Of a stretch of DNA of 12,951 nt, positions 1 through 6,433 are shown piece after piece; position 1 is the first letter of the stretch; each line of letters opens with the position of its first letter. The translations under genes were made by a program, and so were the position numbers. Under the pieces are notes generated by a model. The model had not been told where the DNA came from. It was given only the letters and a program-made list of their open reading frames with translations, and searched no databases. This stretch comes from an uncultured Litorilinea sp. (GTDB lineage: Bacteria > Chloroflexota > Anaerolineae > Caldilineales > Caldilineaceae): NCBI GenBank assembly GCA_937922105.1, contig CAKZVN010000216.1:1-12951 (forward strand), read 5' to 3'.

Positions 1-79
1 GCGTTAAACCGAGGCCTTCAACCAGATAGAAGGACAGCAGGAGAGCGAGCGCGGCGCGCCGGCGCAAAAGGCGAATCAT
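1..79 (-). CDS. N-terminus of a secreted or membrane protein (partial, runs off window start)
   Basis: An ATG at 79-77 on the minus strand opens a frame that stays open to the window edge (26 codons). The translation starts MIRLLRRRAALALLLSFYLV and continues EGLGLT. It has an Arg-rich n-region followed by an Ala/Leu-rich hydrophobic core, the pattern of a signal peptide or first membrane anchor. A GAAGAG-like Shine-Dalgarno lies just upstream of the ATG. A TTGACA box on the minus strand and phased repeats lie further upstream (150-191), which supports a real gene start. The frame is also open upstream to a TGA at 181-179, but no better start is seen. The mature protein is outside the window, so the function cannot be named. 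Confidence 0.55.
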   Translation of the reverse strand, partial: MIRLLRRRAALALLLSFYLVEGLGLT

Positions 80-149
80 GCTCTTCAGTATACGATTGCG
101 TGCTGCGACTCCCAAATGAACGCGCGGCGCTCTCACGTTGCGCTCAAAC

Positions 150-191
150 TCGTTTAATTGTCGTTTAATCTCATATTGTCAAACTGTTAAT
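150..191. repeat. Phased direct repeat TCGTTTAAT, possible response-regulator operator
   Basis: The 9-mer TCGTTTAAT occurs at 150-158 and again at 161-169, exactly 11 nt apart. A degenerate third copy, CTGTTAAT, lies at 184-191, two further 11-nt steps on. Tandem half-sites spaced by one helical turn are the usual target layout for OmpR/PhoB-family regulators. That family assignment is inference. The repeat overlaps the putative leftward promoter. Confidence 0.45.
154..182 (-). promoter_or_regulatory. Putative promoter for the leftward gene at window start
   Basis: On the minus strand a perfect TTGACA (182-177) is followed, after 17 nt, by AATTAA (159-154). This -10 matches the consensus at only three of six positions. 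The start would be near 147, giving a leader of about 68 nt before the ATG at 79. The -35 is convincing and the -10 is weak. Direct repeats cover the spacer and -10, so a regulator may compensate or block. Confidence 0.4.
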
Positions 192-239
192 GCGCTGTTG
201 TGAAGACGCCAAAGAACCCCTCCTCGGCGGCGTCTCAGG

Positions 240-273
240 AAAGCCCGGTGCGACGCCCGTTGCGCCGGGCTTT
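240..273 (-). terminator. Hairpin terminator downstream of the helicase-like gene
   Basis: AAAGCCCGG (240-248) is the perfect reverse complement of CCGGGCTTT (265-273). Wobble pairs extend the stem inward. It lies 20 nt past the stop codon of the leftward gene ending at 294. Read on the minus strand the GC stem ends in TTT. The U-tract is short, so termination could be partial, and the symmetric A/T ends would also allow use from the other strand. Confidence 0.6.
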
Positions 274-293
274 CGCGTGGTCGGGAGAGCCGC

Positions 294-2411
294 TCAGACC
301 GCGTGCGGCGTGCGCAAGATGCGGTTGATTAGGCGCAGCATGGGGCCTTGCTGCTCGATTCCGTTCTCGGCATATTGGCTGATCCCCAGGTAAATGCGCT
401 GCGTGGTGCGGCGAATCAGACCCAATAACACGCGGCGCATGATCTCTTGGCGCGTTTGGTATTCGTCCAGGTCGGTCCACGGTTGGGCAGCGGGCCAATG
501 CTGGGTCAGCACGTGGGGGTGGGTCAAGGGTTGATAGAGACGTTCCCACCAGCCGGATGCGCCGATGTCGAGCCAAAACTGGACGGCAACCGTGCGGTTG
601 CGCATGAGAAAGGTGTAGGCGGGGGCGATGAAGACGGCGTCTTCCGGCTCTTGCCAGCCGGGGGCGTACAGCGCGCCGAAGGCGCCGGAGGTGATCAGCT
701 GGACATAGGCTTCTCCGGCGTGTCGGGCAAGGGCGGGGTCCGGCTGGGTCAACAGGGTTTCTTGCAGCGACCAACGGAAGTTGCGCGCCGATTCGATGAG
801 TTGGTTGGCGATGCGGGCCGCGTCGTAGTCGTCGTGGAAGCCGAAACCGGGACGGCTGAGAACTTCACCGAAGAGGCGGGCGAAGAATTGGTCCAGGGGC
901 AGGACTTCCGGTTCGGCGCGATAGGCGTAAATCCAATCGCGCAGGAGATCAAAGGCTTCACCCGCGGCAAAGGTGATACGTTGTTGCATGGCGGGGTTGA
1001 GACCGGCGAAGCGGGCGAGTTCTATGGTCGCCTTGCGCGCGGGGTAGACGATGCGCACCAAGAGCGCGGCGCGGATGGGGTCCAGGCGGCGGATGGCTAA
1101 CTGGAGGGCCATCACCACGTCGGCTTGCGGCAGAGCCATGCCCCACAGAGGATGGGCTAGGCGCGCCAGGGTCAATAGGCAGCGCGCTGCCGGTTCGTCT
1201 TGCAGCGCGCGGCTGGGGCGGTGGGTGGCGGAGCGGATGCCGCGGCGTTCCAACGCAGTCTGTAGACTGAAGCGCAGGGCGTTGTTGACAAAGGGTGCGA
1301 CGATGGCGATCTGCCCGGCGGGGAGACCCTCGCGGTGGACAAGGCGCTCGACTTGATCCACCACCCAACTGATCATCTGCGGGTAGAAGCGCGGGGTCTC
1401 GTCCGGCACTACTAGGGCGTGTTCAGGCCCGTCCTCCTCGGTAAGTGGCGGCTTGGGACCGGGCGCAAGGAGACGGTGAACGCGACTTGCCGTGGCGCGC
1501 AGAGCAGGGGAGACCGTGACCGGTGTTTCGCTGTGGATGGTTGCTTCGCAAACCTCTGCCAGGCGTGCAGCGCCCTGGGGGTCCGCGCCCAGGAAGAGAC
1601 GGTAGCCTGCATCCTCGTCATGGATGAGAAGCGCGCTTTCCAGGTGCGGTAACCATTGGCGCACAAGCTCATGGACGAGCGCGTTTTGCTCCTCCACATT
1701 GTCCACGACCAGATGGCGGCGGCTCCGAAAGAGGTGGGTCCGGCTCCAGGGGTTGGTGAGAATGTGGTGGCGGAACAGTTCGGTTTGCAGGCTGAAATCC
1801 ACCAGCGAGCGCTCTAGGCAAAGTGCGCGAAAGGAATCGCTGACGCGGCGGGCAGCACGCAGCGCGTTGAGGCGCTTGGTACGTTGTTCGCCCGCAGGGA
1901 CTGCCAACTCCAGGCGCGCGTAGGCTTGCTCGGTGGTGAAGCCGTGGAGCGCAGCCTTGTTGAGGTTGTCCAGCACTTGGCTGATGATGCGATTTTTGTC
2001 AATGGTTAGGCCGTCAAAGTCGCCCAGGCTGATGGCAGCCTCGACCAGTGCGCGCATGTGATACTGGGCGGTCTCCAGATTGAGGAAGACCGGCTCGCGC
2101 TGCGGGTCACGGAAGCCTGCGCCGGGGGCGATCAAGGGCCAATAGAGTTCTACCGCCTCGCGCGCCAAGCCGTTGATGGTGGTGATCTTGACGGGCGGAC
2201 CGGGGGGTGCAGCAGGGCCGCGCAAGGCCGCGCGATAGGCACGCCCCTGGGTGGTCTGGGGAACCAGCACCAGAATTTCGTCGCTACGCGTCCGTTCGCG
2301 GCCCAAGAGGCGGCGGATGTGTTCGATGGCGAGCGTGGTCTTGCCGCTACCGTAAGGACCGGTGAGGAACAGTTTGGCGGCGGTGTGGTTGGCGGGTAGA
2401 ATGGCGGGCAT
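294..2411 (-). CDS. UvrD/AddB-like superfamily 1 helicase-related ATPase, degenerate motifs
   Basis: This 705-aa protein has the layout of a UvrD/Rep or AddB-like SF1 ATPase. A Walker A motif GPYGSGKTT is at residues 18-26, followed by a motif Ia-like TTINGLA (77-83). The motif II position reads VVDNVEEQN (235-243) where active relatives have DEFQD, so the acidic catalytic Glu is Asn. Motif III is recognisable only by the trailing Y-R-L-F-L-G-A-D-P (270-278). The Gly-Asp and Gln of that motif are replaced. A motif IV-like IAIVAPFVNNALRFSL starts at 368. The C-terminus (673-694) has IYLGISQY...EQQGPMLRLINRIL in place of the usual motif VI ALTRA segment. No nuclease signature (PD-(D/E)XK, Fe-S cysteines) is seen. 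It probably binds ATP and DNA but may not be a processive helicase. The start at 2411 keeps the whole Walker A region. The Shine-Dalgarno is weak. It stands alone and no AddA/RecB partner is in the window. Confidence 0.75.
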   Translation of the reverse strand: MPAILPANHTAAKLFLTGPYGSGKTTLAIEHIRRLLGRERTRSDEILVLVPQTTQGRAYRAALRGPAAPPGPPVKITTINGLAREAVELYWPLIAPGAGFRDPQREPVFLNLETAQYHMRALVEAAISLGDFDGLTIDKNRIISQVLDNLNKAALHGFTTEQAYARLELAVPAGEQRTKRLNALRAARRVSDSFRALCLERSLVDFSLQTELFRHHILTNPWSRTHLFRSRRHLVVDNVEEQNALVHELVRQWLPHLESALLIHDEDAGYRLFLGADPQGAARLAEVCEATIHSETPVTVSPALRATASRVHRLLAPGPKPPLTEEDGPEHALVVPDETPRFYPQMISWVVDQVERLVHREGLPAGQIAIVAPFVNNALRFSLQTALERRGIRSATHRPSRALQDEPAARCLLTLARLAHPLWGMALPQADVVMALQLAIRRLDPIRAALLVRIVYPARKATIELARFAGLNPAMQQRITFAAGEAFDLLRDWIYAYRAEPEVLPLDQFFARLFGEVLSRPGFGFHDDYDAARIANQLIESARNFRWSLQETLLTQPDPALARHAGEAYVQLITSGAFGALYAPGWQEPEDAVFIAPAYTFLMRNRTVAVQFWLDIGASGWWERLYQPLTHPHVLTQHWPAAQPWTDLDEYQTRQEIMRRVLLGLIRRTTQRIYLGISQYAENGIEQQGPMLRLINRILRTPHAV

Positions 2412-2452
2412 GGCGACTCGAATCAGGTGGACAGCGGAACACCCTCGTTGCC

Positions 2453-2481
2453 ATTGAACCCCGAAGCCTTGCGCTTGTCAA
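2453..2481 (-). promoter_or_regulatory. Near-consensus promoter of the helicase-like gene
   Basis: On the minus strand TTGACA (2481-2476, 6/6) is followed after exactly 17 nt by TTCAAT (2458-2453, 4/6). Transcription would begin near 2446, leaving a leader of about 35 nt before the ATG at 2411. This is one of the best sigma-70-type matches in the window. I find no equally good promoter for the divergent aminotransferase gene in the 144-bp gap. Confidence 0.6.
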
Positions 2482-2555
2482 ACGGCAGACCCGTCCCTGA
2501 CGCTGGGCGCGGGCGGCGCGCCGATAGGAACCCTCAACCGAAAGAAGGTCACACG

Positions 2556-3647
2556 ATGGAAACCTACACGATTCCGTTGGCGCCGGGACCGGTGAGTATT
2601 CCGGCTGCCGTGCGTGCCGCGTATGGGGTGGATTATGGCAGCGCGGACCTGGAGGAGGAGTTCTTTGCGCTCTATCGCCGGTGCGAGGCTGGGCTGCGCG
2701 AAATGCTGGCGACCGCCAATGACATCGCGATCCTTTCCGGCGAGGGGATGCTGGCGCTGTGGTCGGCGATGAAAAGCGTGCTGCGCCCGGGGGACCGTGT
2801 GGTCGCGGTGGCGACCGGCGTGTTCGGTGATGGCTTTGCCGACATGGCGCGGCAACTGGGCGCGCAAGTGGAGACGGTGGACTTCGGCTATGACGAGGTG
2901 CTGGACGCGGGGCGTGTGGCGGAGGTAGTGCGCCGCGTACGCCCGCGCTTGGTCACGGTGGTACATTGCGAGACGCCGAGCGGCACGCTGAATCCATTGG
3001 CGGAGGTCGGGGCGGTCTGTCGCGAGGTGGACGCGCTCTATTATGTGGATTTCGTTGCCAGCGCCGGGGGGACGCCGGTGTTGGTAGACGCGTGGGGCAT
3101 TGATTTGGGGTTGTTGGGCAGCCAGAAGGTATTGAGCCTGATGCCCGATCTGTGCATGGTGAGCATCAGCGCGCGGGCGTGGGAGGCTATCGCCGAGGTG
3201 GGCTATGTGGGGTATGACGCGCTGGCGCCGTGGCGCACCGCGGTGGCGGACCGCTATCTCCCCTATACGCACAACTGGCATGCGCTGGCAGGGCTGGCGG
3301 TGGCGTTGGACAGCCTGGCTGCCGAGGGGTTACAGGCAGTTTACGACCGGCACGCGACGGTGGCGGCGCTCTGCCGCCGGCGCGTGCGCGAACTGGGGTT
3401 GGCCCTTTGGCCGCGCGATGAGGCGGCTTGTTCTCCGACCGTGACCGCGGTGCGTGTGCCCGATGGCGTGACCTGGGCAGCGCTGGATCGCTGCCTGCGC
3501 GAGCGGGGGATGGTCGTGGGCGGTAGCTATGGGCCGCTGGCGGGCAAAGTCTTTCGCATCGGTCATATGGGGTCCCAGGCCGACGTCGCCCTGGTGGAGC
3601 AGGGGATGGCTACCCTGGGCGACGTGTTGGCTACAATTCGCGCTTAA
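2556..3647 (+). CDS. Class V PLP-dependent aminotransferase (alanine-glyoxylate / serine-pyruvate type)
   Basis: This 363-aa fold type I PLP enzyme resembles alanine-glyoxylate and serine-pyruvate aminotransferases. It opens LAPGPVSIP, the substrate-loop motif of the family. SGEGMLALW (61-69) matches the PLP-phosphate segment. HCETPSGTLNP (137-147) and YYVDFVAS (162-169, Asp165 for the pyridine nitrogen) are present. The Schiff-base lysine is Lys191 in GSQK. FRIGHMG (333-339) supplies the carboxylate-binding Arg334. The likely role is moving an amino group between Ala or Ser and glyoxylate or pyruvate. A phosphonate-type substrate (PhnW-like) cannot be excluded. The frame is open back to 2427, but the ATG at 2556 has an AAGAAGG Shine-Dalgarno 7 nt upstream and begins exactly where family homology begins. 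The 3' end overlaps the convergent phoU gene by 17 bp. Confidence 0.85.
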   Translation: METYTIPLAPGPVSIPAAVRAAYGVDYGSADLEEEFFALYRRCEAGLREMLATANDIAILSGEGMLALWSAMKSVLRPGDRVVAVATGVFGDGFADMARQLGAQVETVDFGYDEVLDAGRVAEVVRRVRPRLVTVVHCETPSGTLNPLAEVGAVCREVDALYYVDFVASAGGTPVLVDAWGIDLGLLGSQKVLSLMPDLCMVSISARAWEAIAEVGYVGYDALAPWRTAVADRYLPYTHNWHALAGLAVALDSLAAEGLQAVYDRHATVAALCRRRVRELGLALWPRDEAACSPTVTAVRVPDGVTWAALDRCLRERGMVVGGSYGPLAGKVFRIGHMGSQADVALVEQGMATLGDVLATIRA

Positions 3648-4326
3648 AGCCGGGCAGGTCCGCAGTATGGCTGTCGCTGGGCATGGAGCCGGTGACCAGG
3701 TAGATGCTGCGTTCTGCGAAGTTGCACACCAGATCGCCGAAGCGTTCCAACTCGCGCGCGCAGCGGAGCATTTCGTAGATCACGCGCACGTGTTCCGGGT
3801 CGGTGGATTGGGCGAGCATAAACATGATCTGGGTGAAGACGTTGGCGTAGAGCGAGTCTACCTCCGGGTCACGACCGGCAACATTTTGGGAGAGGGCAAT
3901 GTCGCCGTCGGCGTAGGCGCGCAGCGCGTCGTGAAGCATGGCGGCTACGAGCTTGCCCATGTCGTCCAACTCACTGGGGCGCTGGATATTGGGATGGAGC
4001 TTGAGTTGCGGGATGAGTTTGGCGATGCCTTTGGCCTGATCACCCATGCGCTCCAGGTCTACGATCATGTTGGCAGCGGCAAAGACCAGACGCAGGTCCC
4101 CGGCAGCAGGTTGTTGCATGGCGATGATGAGAAAGCAGCGCTCTTCAATGGCAAAGCGGATCTGGTTGACTTGCTTGTCCAGGCTGGTGACATAGCCGGC
4201 TTTGGTGAGGTCCAGTTCGGTAAGCGCAGCCAGGGCGTAGCGTAATTCCTCGGCAACATAGCTGCCCATGGTGATGATCTGGTCGCGCAGTTGATTCAGT
4301 TCTTGGGTGAAGCGTTCGCGGGTCAT
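3631..4326 (-). CDS. phoU: PhoU-like phosphate regulator
   Basis: This 231-aa all-helical protein has two PhoU repeats. Each carries the metal-binding signature: DLERMGDQAKGIA (90-102) and ELERFGDLVCNFAE (192-205). The conserved segment MQQPAAGDLR is at 70-79. PhoU proteins restrain the PhoR kinase and the PstSCAB phosphate transporter when phosphate is ample, acting at the inner face of the membrane. The start at 4326 has a strong AAGAGGA (4338-4332) 5 nt upstream. The open frame extends 77 codons further, but that stretch is intergenic in character. The length is normal for the family. No pst, phoR or phoB gene is adjacent. The neighbours are a convergent aminotransferase and a divergent TauE/SafE exporter, so this is an orphan copy as far as the window shows. 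Confidence 0.9.
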   Translation of the reverse strand: MTRERFTQELNQLRDQIITMGSYVAEELRYALAALTELDLTKAGYVTSLDKQVNQIRFAIEERCFLIIAMQQPAAGDLRLVFAAANMIVDLERMGDQAKGIAKLIPQLKLHPNIQRPSELDDMGKLVAAMLHDALRAYADGDIALSQNVAGRDPEVDSLYANVFTQIMFMLAQSTDPEHVRVIYEMLRCARELERFGDLVCNFAERSIYLVTGSMPSDSHTADLPGFKREL

Positions 4327-4400
4327 GGCGTTCCTCTTGGTCAAGGGTACCGGATCGTTCCGACCGCTGCGGCAAGCTGCGCGACGGCGCGGACAGCGGT

Positions 4401-4429
4401 AGTGTACCCCAGCGTGCAGCGTAAATAAA
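4401..4429 (-). promoter_or_regulatory. Weak promoter candidate for phoU
   Basis: On the minus strand TACACT (4406-4401) is a fair -10 element, with TTTATT (4429-4424) 17 nt upstream as a poor -35. The leader would be about 68 nt. The -35 matches only three of six positions, so this is tentative. Confidence 0.3.
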
Positions 4430-4439
4430 ACGGCTTCGC

Positions 4440-4466
4440 GCCCGGTGCAATTGTTTGGCGCCGGGC
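4440..4466. repeat. Hairpin sharing both arms with the 243-270 stem
   Basis: GCCCGGTGC (4440-4448) and GCGCCGGGC (4458-4466) form a 9-bp stem with one G-U pair and a 9-nt loop. The sequence TTTT follows at 4470-4473. Both arms are identical, base for base, to those at 243-251 and 262-270, while the loops differ completely. It sits between the divergent phoU and exporter genes, so a terminator role for a mapped gene is not obvious here. It may be a dispersed palindromic element. Confidence 0.5.
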
Positions 4467-4471
4467 CGGTT

Positions 4472-4499
4472 TTGGGCTTTGGCAACGACGGGCTACAAT
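4472..4499 (+). promoter_or_regulatory. Putative promoter of the TauE/SafE gene
   Basis: TACAAT (4494-4499) is a good -10 hexamer in an otherwise GC-rich stretch. A weak TTGGGC (4472-4477) lies 16 nt upstream. The predicted start near 4506 would place a perfect hairpin at the very 5' end of the transcript. Confidence 0.45.
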
Positions 4500-4505
4500 A
4501 GCGGG

Positions 4506-4538
4506 GACGCATCGCCCGGATGCGTCGGGCGTAAGCCC
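4506..4538 (+). promoter_or_regulatory. Structured 5' leader of the exporter gene
   Basis: GACGCATC (4506-4513) and GATGCGTC (4519-4526) form a perfect 8-bp stem around a 5-nt loop. The loop bases GCCCG (4514-4518) can instead pair with CGGGC (4526-4530). A third small hairpin, GGGC-GTAA-GCCC (4527-4538), has a GNRA-type tetraloop and competes with the second. I recognise no known riboswitch class in it. Confidence 0.4.
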
Positions 4539-4570
4539 TATTACACCGGCGCAGCATAGAAAGTACTCCT

Positions 4571-5356
4571 GTGAGCGTACCGGACTACCCCGTGATGTTT
4601 TGGGTGACCGCTGCGCTCGCCGTCATCTTGGTGGGAATTGCCAAGGCGGGTTTCGGCGGCGGCGTAGGCGCGGTAGCGACACCCCTGATGGCTCTGACCA
4701 TCTCGGTCACCGACGCAGCCTCTATCCTCTTACCCCTGCTGATCATTGCCGACATTTTCTCGCTGCGCCACTACTGGCGCATCTATGACCGGCGCAGTCT
4801 GTCATTGATGTTGCCCGGCGCGGTGGTGGGCATTGCGTTGGGCGCCTTCCTCTTCGGCTATTTCAGCGACAACGAGCGCATTCTGAAGTCCATCTTGGGT
4901 GCGGTGGCACTGGCGTTTGTAGCCTATCAGGGGGGGCGCAGCTTGATCCTCGGCGCGCTGGTGAAGATGCGCCCGCCGGCGTGGGTCGGGGTGACCATGG
5001 GCGGCGCAGCGGGTTTTACCTCGACGTTGGCTCATGCAGGCGGGCCGCCTGCCACCATCTATTTGCTGCCGCAGATGTTGCCGCGCGATGTGTTCGTGGG
5101 GACCAACGTGGTCTTTTTTGCGCTGCTCAACGTGATGAAACTGATTCCCTACGCGTTGCTGGGGTTGCTGCGTGTGGGCAATTTGACGACTATCCTGATT
5201 TTGTCGCCGTTGGCCTATGTAGGCGTGCGCTTGGGAGTCTATCTGAACCGGAGCTTCACCGATAAGTGGTTTAACCGGGTGGTCTATGGGCTGTTGTTTA
5301 TCACCGGCGTGGAATTGGTGTCGGGGCGCAGCCTGATTACTTGGCTGTTCAGCTAG
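4571..5356 (+). CDS. TauE/SafE-family membrane exporter (putative sulfite/organosulfur permease)
   Basis: This 261-aa polytopic membrane protein has about seven to eight hydrophobic segments. The two family signatures are present as an internal repeat. The first is AKAGFGGGVGAVATPLMAL in the first membrane hairpin. The second is AAGFTSTLAHAGGPPATIYL near residues 148-167. The size is typical. Family members move small sulfur-containing or carboxylate anions such as sulfite or sulfoacetate out of the cell. Many have no known substrate, so the substrate here is not assigned. The best start is a GTG at 4571 with only a weak GAAAG upstream. An in-frame ATG at 4595 would cut eight residues before the first membrane segment. 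It is transcribed away from phoU, and no sulfur-metabolism gene lies nearby. Confidence 0.85.
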   Translation: MSVPDYPVMFWVTAALAVILVGIAKAGFGGGVGAVATPLMALTISVTDAASILLPLLIIADIFSLRHYWRIYDRRSLSLMLPGAVVGIALGAFLFGYFSDNERILKSILGAVALAFVAYQGGRSLILGALVKMRPPAWVGVTMGGAAGFTSTLAHAGGPPATIYLLPQMLPRDVFVGTNVVFFALLNVMKLIPYALLGLLRVGNLTTILILSPLAYVGVRLGVYLNRSFTDKWFNRVVYGLLFITGVELVSGRSLITWLFS

Positions 5357-5395
5357 GTCGTGTCTAAATGGTCTGATCGCCAAGTGTCGAAGATA

Positions 5396-5496
5396 GTCAT
5401 TTTGAGCCGCTAGGCTGCCTGCCCTGAGCGCGGCGAAGGGAAGAATCCCGGTAATCGGACCAGAGGAGATGCTTCGGGTACGCCTCAGCATGATGG
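5396..5496. repeat. Degenerate dispersed inverted-repeat element (REP/MITE-like)
   Basis: The ends GTCATTTTGAG (5396-5406) and CTCAGCATGAT (5484-5494) are inverted copies matching at 8 of 11 positions. The interior has CCTGAGCG..GCGAAGGG, a small palindrome GGGAAGAATCCC (5438-5449) and AGATGCTTCGGG. From memory, this GTCAT-CTGAGCG-GCGAAG...GATGCTTCG-CTCAGCATGAC layout is a common noncoding repeat in Chloroflexota and some other phyla. The copy here is decayed. It fills much of the 228-bp gap between the exporter and the SDR gene. No transposase is present. Confidence 0.6.
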
Positions 5497-5584
5497 CGGC
5501 ATAACGATTTTTCAGACAGAATCGAGGCGGCGCGACCCACCAGGCAGGTATACAACAGATCTACAAGAAGAGACAGGAGGGGAG

Positions 5585-6388
5585 ATGAGCGTAGCGGAGC
5601 GGTCAATCCAGACATTGTTTGACTTGACAGGGCGGGTGGCGATTGTCACGGGCGCGGCGGGCTGGCTGGGGTCGGCCATGAGCCGCGCGTTGGCGGAGGC
5701 GGGCGCACGGCTGGTGGTGACCAGTCGCGAGGCGCGACAGGCGGAGGAGTTTGCGGCGTCGTTGCCCGGCACAGGGCATGTGGGGCTGGGCTTCAACCAG
5801 GGCGACACCGACACCATCCCGGCTTTTGTGGCAGAGGTGGTGGCGCGTACCGGGCGCATTGATATTTTGGTCAACAATGCCTATGGCGGGACTGCGCCTA
5901 AGATTGATACGGCGACCGCCGAGGACTTCGACCAGGCCTTTCACACCGGCGTGACGGCCTATTTCTTGCTGGCGCGCGAGGTCGTGCATCACCTGCGCAG
6001 CCGCAAGGCGTCGGGGTCCATCATCAATATCACCAGCATGTACGGGGTGGTGGCGTCCTATCCCGACGCTTATACCGATCTCCCTATCAACAGCCCACCT
6101 AACTACCACGCCCTGAAGGGTGGCTTGGTCCATCTGACGCGGCATTTGGCAGTGTATTGGGCCAAAGACAATGTGCGCGTCAATGCAATTGCGCCAGGGC
6201 CTTTCCCGACGACCAAAGTCCGCAACATGTCGCCGGAATTTATCGGGAGGCTGGAGCAGCGAGTGCCGATGGGGCGGATGGGCAACCCGGAGGAACTCAA
6301 GGGGCTGGTGGTGTTGCTGGCGAGCGACGCGGGCAGCTATATCACCGGGCAAAATATCTTGGTGGACGGCGGCTGGACCGCATGGTAG
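5585..6388 (+). CDS. Short-chain dehydrogenase/reductase (SDR) oxidoreductase
   Basis: This 267-aa classical SDR has a Rossmann nucleotide motif TGAAGWLG (22-29), NNAY (97-100, in place of NNAG), catalytic Ser151 and the Tyr174-x3-Lys178 pair in NYHALK. The C-terminal PGPFPT and DGGW segments are also typical. The spacing from Ser to Tyr is 23 residues instead of the usual 12-13. The extra loop reads SYPDAYTDLPINSPPN, a variant I associate with sugar- or hydroxyacid-type SDRs. It should interconvert a secondary alcohol and a ketone with NAD(P). A very strong AGGAGGGG lies directly before the ATG. It is the first gene of a four-gene rightward run (gaps of 45, 21 and 70 bp), so the substrate may be an intermediate of the pathway those genes form. 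Confidence 0.88.
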   Translation: MSVAERSIQTLFDLTGRVAIVTGAAGWLGSAMSRALAEAGARLVVTSREARQAEEFAASLPGTGHVGLGFNQGDTDTIPAFVAEVVARTGRIDILVNNAYGGTAPKIDTATAEDFDQAFHTGVTAYFLLAREVVHHLRSRKASGSIINITSMYGVVASYPDAYTDLPINSPPNYHALKGGLVHLTRHLAVYWAKDNVRVNAIAPGPFPTTKVRNMSPEFIGRLEQRVPMGRMGNPEELKGLVVLLASDAGSYITGQNILVDGGWTAW

Positions 6389-6433
6389 CGCCATGGGCGC
6401 GCTGCCGCTTACACAAAGGAGCAACCAGGAACC

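Noticed and set aside
2427..2555. N-terminal extension of the aminotransferase by 43 codons
   Set aside because: The extra residues have no family similarity, they overlap the divergent promoter, and the ATG at 2556 has a proper ribosome-binding site.
3529..4245. 238-codon rightward frame covering the phoU region
   Set aside because: It overlaps the 3' end of the aminotransferase and the antisense of phoU, with no recognisable domain. It is a mirror of phoU codon bias.
4506..4538. Possible mini-ykkC (guanidine-II) riboswitch before the exporter
   Set aside because: The tandem hairpins lack the ACGR loops that define that class.
4511..4545. Resemblance of GGATGCG...GCGTAAGCCCTATTAC to enterobacterial REP/BIME sequence
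   Set aside because: The match is short and partial, and the genome context is not enterobacterial. I treat it as chance convergence unless more copies are found.
5036..5052. Palindrome GCAGGCG-GGC-CGCCTGC inside the TauE/SafE gene
   Set aside because: It is explained by the codons of the conserved family motif HAGGPPAT, and there is no other sign of function.
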